Below, piece after piece: positions 4,601-6,739 of a DNA stretch of 6,739 bases; position 1 is the first letter of the stretch, and each line of letters opens with the position of its first letter. This DNA comes from Methanobacteriota archaeon (lineage in GTDB: Archaea; Thermoplasmatota; Poseidoniia; Poseidoniales; Poseidoniaceae): the NCBI GenBank assembly GCA_002689565.1, contig NZGQ01000045.1:1-6739 (forward strand). Reading direction: 5' to 3'. The notes below the pieces were generated by a model that did no database searches, was not told where the DNA came from, and saw nothing but the letters and a program-made list of their open reading frames with translations. Position numbers and translations under genes: made by a program.

Positions 4601-6739
4601 TGTTTCATATGATGAAGTGTTGTAATCATAGGTACTGAATACCTCAAGAGTATAAGAGGAATCATCTGAAATGTACAATACGTCTTCATAAGGCTGAGTG
4701 GTACCATTCACCATAATCGTTCTAGTATCAACAGAATCTAGTCCCGCTGTTAGCAAATAAGCGATGTTTGTCTGTCCACCACCATTGTTTCCAGTCAATA
4801 TTTCATTCAATCCATAGTCCTGGAATGACGAACTAATGCCTAGTGTGCGATTTGCAAATGTTGAGTAATTCCAAGTATTGCACCCAGGGCATGCACCCCA
4901 CAAATAATCCTGTGAGAATAATATCAACGAACCTCCTGAGTTGACATATGTCGAAAGATGGAATTCATCATTTGCAGAAAGTGGCACATATTCAGGACCC
5001 GTACTCCAAATAACTGTTCGATATTGCTGTAAGATTCCCAAACCTGGTCCATCCTCACCATAAGTGTCGAATATTCCATCTCTGTCAGTATCACCAACAT
5101 AGAACAAATCAAATTCTTGACCTGTTATTTCTGCCACTGTCATACTAGCTTCGAAGATTGTCTCTTCTCCATTTGTAGGATTTTCAAATGATGAATTTAA
5201 CAAATATTGTTCTGCGGAGTAATTTGCCCCTTCTGTATCAATAACCAATAAAATACCACTGTCAGATACATCGATTTGCGGTAAATCTGGAACCTCAAAG
5301 TCCAATTCTACCGAAGCATTAGCAATTGGGTTATCATCAGAATCATACAAAACCGTGATCACACTGTGTATATTTTCAATCCAGAAATGGTCCCAGACTA
5401 CGCTCCATGTTTCAGTGGATGACTGAGAGGTAAAACTGTTAGTATCATAGAATATATTTTGCCATTCGTATTGAGAAGCAGACTGATTCCACATAATCAC
5501 ATCAAGTTGTACACTAACTATGTAATCTGTTGATGAAGTTAGTCCTGTCATATTCATTATCGCTCCTTCAACTCCTGCATCAAGCGTGATTTGTTCAGTT
5601 CCTATACTTGATGTTGAACTATTCTGACTAACCGATTCACCAGCACCTTCCTCAGAGTAATTTTCGGCACTAACTTCTCCTGGCTCATCAATTTGTGCTG
5701 GTGGATTGGAATTTGGAATCACATCGATTGTGTGTGTTGCAGAAACAATTTCATCCCCATCCCTTACTACCACAGATATTGTGGACAACCCTGGATTCGG
5801 ATATGAATGTGAAATTGTTCCACTTGATGTCATCGTTTGATTAGTTCCATCTCCCAAGGTAACAGAAATCATGTCAGGATTCGAGATGTTGCTCAGAGAA
5901 ATAGTGAATGAAACTGACTCGTTAACTTGAACCTCTGTCGAGTTTGCTACTAATGTTACTTCACCAAGATAGGGTTGTTTTGTAACAACAACCGTATTTG
6001 TTACAGTATTGGACGAAACAAAGTTATCTCTTACTTTTGTACTAATTTCATATGTTCCTGGAACAGAATAGGTATGGGAGAATGAGGAACTAGATGACCA
6101 AGTCGATTGGCTTCCGTCACCCCAACTAACTGAAGTCTCTAGAGCATCATTGTCTGAATCTTGACTCGATGAAGAATCCAGAGTAATCGTTTGCCCAGTA
6201 AATACCTCGGTTGCAGAGATTGATGTTGCAGCTTGAGGAGCATTATTAGGCGGCGGTAATGAAGGCAATTCCGGCATCGAAGACGAATGAACCGCCGACG
6301 TCATTGTAGATTTAGTATAAGTGGACGAGGATGAAAAGAGATCCTGTGCCAGTGGTATAATTATAGGGTTACTCCATCCTTTGATTGCCCACAGTTTTTC
6401 TCCTAGTGATACAGAAAGGAAACTTACTCCAACCCTTTTCGAACTAGGCTTTATTTCTAAATTTATTGAGTAAGACTCTGTTGAGTCCCCAACGTAAACA
6501 AAACTTAATCCTGACAATAAATCATCCGCAAGAGGGTTTGTTTGCTTCGTCTCGGAAGTAGATGCAGAAACAGAGTCATCAGTACGCCCATCACTAAAGC
6601 CAAGCGGGTTTGAACCCGCAAGTCTTTCAGCATGAGTATCAGTTGATTGCTGCAAGGTTGATACATCATTGGCCACATTGATTTGAGCTAATGTTTGCAT
6701 ATTGAATTCAATATCAAGCGTCAATGTCAACCAGATTTC
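1673..6739 (-). CDS. Giant multidomain surface protein, type I membrane-anchored, with PKD, PPC-like and putative-Ig domains; N-terminus outside the window
   Basis: The reading frame is open to the right edge (E-I-W-L-T-L...), so the TTG at 6728-6730 is probably internal and no signal peptide is visible. Residue 1 below is that TTG codon. Order: 1-160, Ser/Thr-rich with no known domain; PKD 162-250 (WGDGS, HTYSVPGTYEIS); PKD-like 253-337 (LGDGT, HSYPNPG); beta-rich 380-480; amidotransferase-fold-like 490-755; about four PPC-like beta domains 760-1230; two He_PIG/cadherin-like Ig domains 1231-1327 and 1331-1418; a beta domain with C1457 and C1472; Asp-rich stalk 1510-1545; membrane helix about 1558-1578 ending in RRK; Gln/Pro-rich tail; aromatic end module 1657-1685. 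About 30 N-x-S/T sequons lie outside the membrane and none in the tail. The ectodomain is acidic. A role in adhesion, envelope structure or ligand sensing is plausible; no enzyme active site is evident. Architecture is clear, function unknown. Confidence 0.92.
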   Translation of the reverse strand, partial: EIWLTLTLDIEFNMQTLAQINVANDVSTLQQSTDTHAERLAGSNPLGFSDGRTDDSVSASTSETKQTNPLADDLLSGLSFVYVGDSTESYSINLEIKPSSKRVGVSFLSVSLGEKLWAIKGWSNPIIIPLAQDLFSSSSTYTKSTMTSAVHSSSMPELPSLPPPNNAPQAATSISATEVFTGQTITLDSSSSQDSDNDALETSVSWGDGSQSTWSSSSSFSHTYSVPGTYEISTKVRDNFVSSNTVTNTVVVTKQPYLGEVTLVANSTEVQVNESVSFTISLSNISNPDMISVTLGDGTNQTMTSSGTISHSYPNPGLSTISVVVRDGDEIVSATHTIDVIPNSNPPAQIDEPGEVSAENYSEEGAGESVSQNSSTSSIGTEQITLDAGVEGAIMNMTGLTSSTDYIVSVQLDVIMWNQSASQYEWQNIFYDTNSFTSQSSTETWSVVWDHFWIENIHSVITVLYDSDDNPIANASVELDFEVPDLPQIDVSDSGILLVIDTEGANYSAEQYLLNSSFENPTNGEETIFEASMTVAEITGQEFDLFYVGDTDRDGIFDTYGEDGPGLGILQQYRTVIWSTGPEYVPLSANDEFHLSTYVNSGGSLILFSQDYLWGACPGCNTWNYSTFANRTLGISSSFQDYGLNEILTGNNGGGQTNIAYLLTAGLDSVDTRTIMVNGTTQPYEDVLYISDDSSYTLEVFSTYDYNTSSYETIGLSKMFADDDGYATGRLSFFAFDPAAMSNRYDLELLLMQSVNWSSQTITDQSTPELATPIYIGQDGVSAIDLDPMESVWYSIHPEPGRSFSLEFEGQEINDVALYDSTGTQKLATFTQSFSNDTWWINTLSQSSEVYMIKVENWNSATSNWIGVNSSYIEDSNPNCWDYGYDPAMMYPPNLVIDGEPVTDQLVPYLSQGPDYSGSCYEAYLTAGKSYAVTVELFGDFSSDEKSNDSLSIFMDVAKSDWSEFYLAESAPNSNILETSVSPLTTGFFEISVAIYGYENPHLVNGQYQIHIWELPSYHTPDDDYSNASLLDLGYHAGWIDGNEDNTDMLTWEVFDGEVQDVWIDFDRTIDGLVYVEWYPEDENQSYYFIDISNASEGAHLEINASGMGTVFLTIYSFSGRANYSVIVEERVDSPIMPFEEIVFSEIGVVDDTDSWIIEILPNLPVVVSFGTTDNLFNLSGAYSLNAWAVDPSGNMIYPNDDGNFIFADAEGGNYQIHLQGEGGGYWLWAFIDSEPVVFQQPSTSVMAGDTYETTFEAAHWVQSSNRGWYLQAALTYSIEEGPTGLTIDSLTGEISMATGMSDVGTHEITILVESTWILPLRYSYNLTVNDQPNTPPVIDDIPEIVVVEGGMAGFSVTATDAENDNLTIQLLNAPNGMILDENTWEVWWAPLNSGSYTVDVKVDDARGATSTMSVTIIVYPVDEPIVRIQASATSWEGTEGDNAIIQVVVSLENSTSYDCSLDMPLQGQRIDGDCTIVWDDIPMGMHDVPVTVSSGLSQYGLMLSFNSLEQVLDNNETDTNGTNVDDLDDLDDDQDQDSDSEEDIVDKTKDSSKSDGMSTTTIVGIGAFVLLVVILAVVLVRRKGPDSGDLTLEAVDNSVSQELKSYDNSVMPTTEVSQHQEPIQAQHHQTYAVAPQPVQTQPAVVPTSPPINQVGQPDQHGYEWVQFNGENWYRTAGSGTEWTKWNQ
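1676..1762 (-). other. Short aromatic cytoplasmic C-terminal module
   Basis: The last 29 residues (1657-1685) follow a low-complexity Q/P/V-rich linker and look ordered: HGYEWVQFNGENWYR, then TAGSGTEWTKWNQ. Four Trp, two Tyr and one Phe fall in 29 residues, with two similar halves of the type E-W-x-x-(F/W). From memory, similar GYEW...W endings occur on other large marine euryarchaeal surface proteins, but I cannot verify that here. It may be a small beta unit or a peptide docking signal. Confidence 0.5.
1997..2059 (-). other. C-terminal membrane anchor with stop-transfer signal
   Basis: Residues about 1558-1578 are a continuous hydrophobic stretch (from TTIVGIGAFVLL to LAVVLV) followed directly by R-R-K. 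The upstream side is strongly acidic. Together these indicate a single-pass helix with the large N-terminal part outside and a tail of about 105 residues in the cytoplasm. Confidence 0.9.
2141..2167 (-). repeat. Three tandem 9-base units coding the Asp-rich stalk
   Basis: ATCATCTAA occurs at 2141-2149 and 2150-2158, then ATCATCTAC at 2159-2167 (+ strand). On the coding strand this gives V-D-D, L-D-D, L-D-D at residues 1522-1530. It is in frame, so copy-number change would only lengthen or shorten the acidic juxtamembrane stalk by three residues per unit. Confidence 0.85.
2477..3040 (-). other. Two putative-Ig (He_PIG / cadherin-like) domains
   Basis: Residues 1231-1327 carry the EGPTGLTIDSLTGEIS motif (1278-1293) and the strand VGTHEITILVES (1301-1312). 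Residues 1331-1418 carry TPPVIDDIPEIVVVEGG (1332-1348), TDAENDNLT (1357-1365), the counterpart APNGMILD (1371-1378) and SGSYTVDVKVDD (1391-1402). Both follow the P-x-GL-(I/L)D ... G-Y-(I/V) pattern of He_PIG domains, which are common in adhesive surface proteins and dystroglycan-like stalks. Confidence 0.8.
3041..4453 (-). other. Run of about four PPC-like beta domains
   Basis: Residues 760-1230 contain repeated jelly-roll-like units of about 100-140 residues. The signatures are a strand of the type ESVWYSIHPEPGRSFSLEF (787-805), a short ALYDSTG turn, and a closing strand such as YMIKVENW (848-855) or GQYQIHIWE (1003-1011). A DDDYSNASLL entry motif (1019-1028) opens the third unit. This matches bacterial pre-peptidase C-terminal (PPC) domains, usually accessory domains of secreted proteins. 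Boundaries between units are approximate. C877 and C917 sit in the second unit and could form a disulfide. Confidence 0.6.
4466..5263 (-). other. Class I amidotransferase-fold-like (non-catalytic) domain with a calcium-type loop
   Basis: Residues 490-755 begin with the strand GILLVIDTEG, followed by YRTVIWSTG (570-578), a helix with LSTYVNSGGSLILFSQD (592-608), and later RLSFFAFD (727-734). This pattern (hydrophobic strand, ViW-tG, Y-nsGG-Li-sqd) recurs in secreted multidomain proteins and resembles a class I glutamine-amidotransferase or ThuA-like fold. The usual nucleophile-elbow Cys is absent, so an enzyme role is unlikely. D547, D549, D551 and D555 form a DxDxDGxxD loop typical of calcium binding, inserted after the second strand. 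The fold assignment is by pattern only. Confidence 0.55.
5720..6247 (-). other. Tandem PKD domains of the surface protein
   Basis: Two consecutive beta-sandwich PKD repeats (residues 162-250 and 253-337). The first has the standard WGDGS core, an HTY motif, and the PGTYEIS and KVRD strands. The second is more diverged (LGDGT, HSYPNPG, VVRDGD). PKD domains are extracellular spacers or protein- and glycan-binding modules. The first is a confident call; the second rests on the same strand pattern. Confidence 0.85.

Noticed and set aside
4466..5263. An active glutamine amidotransferase or cysteine peptidase domain
   Set aside because: No nucleophile-elbow Cys or matching His/Glu is visible; the segment at that place reads LFSQD, and the only cysteines are the CPGC pair further on.
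6597..6675. A tRNA gene on the - strand
   Set aside because: The T-loop has six bases instead of seven, no seven-base anticodon loop on a five-base stem can be drawn, and the segment is in frame within the surface protein.
6728..6730. TTG as the start of the giant surface protein
   Set aside because: The frame stays open to the right edge and the residues after TTG are not a signal peptide, which a type I membrane protein should have.

Overview
The window is AT-rich and densely coding, with one short intergenic gap and three protein genes. Two run off the window ends. It most likely comes from an archaeon, plausibly a marine Thermoplasmatota-type euryarchaeon (Marine Group II/III, Poseidoniales-like). 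The reasons are a clear TrmY (a mainly archaeal tRNA methyltransferase), a CoaBC protein with archaeal-looking motifs, and a very large acidic, sequon-rich, type I membrane-anchored surface protein of a style common in those genomes. The lineage is an inference; no rRNA or other phylogenetic marker is present.

Layout. On the + strand, a 5'-truncated coaBC (coenzyme A biosynthesis, 2-1054) overlaps by four bases (GTGA) with a complete trmY (1051-1650), so the two are almost certainly co-transcribed. After a 22-base gap the - strand holds the 3' end of a giant surface protein gene (1673 to the right edge, about 1,688 visible residues). That gene converges on trmY. A perfect 10-base inverted repeat (1649-1681) covers the gap and both TAA stop codons, a candidate shared 3'-end structure.

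The surface protein, read from its visible N-terminal side, has: a Ser/Thr-rich region without a recognisable domain; two PKD domains; a beta-rich segment; an alpha/beta segment resembling non-catalytic class I glutamine-amidotransferase-like domains, carrying a DxDxDG calcium-type loop; about four PPC-like beta domains; two putative-Ig (He_PIG/cadherin-like) domains; a small beta domain with two cysteines; an Asp-rich stalk; one membrane helix with an RRK stop-transfer signal; a Gln/Pro-rich cytoplasmic tail; and a short aromatic C-terminal module. It looks like an adhesion, envelope or sensing protein; no catalytic site is visible.

The two + strand genes are housekeeping, and nothing ties them functionally to the surface protein. 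There is no CRISPR array, insertion sequence, RNA gene or defence cassette, and I found no clearly new multi-gene system. The points most worth a second look are the unusual CoaC active-site region, the aromatic tail module of the surface protein, and the shared hairpin between the convergent genes.
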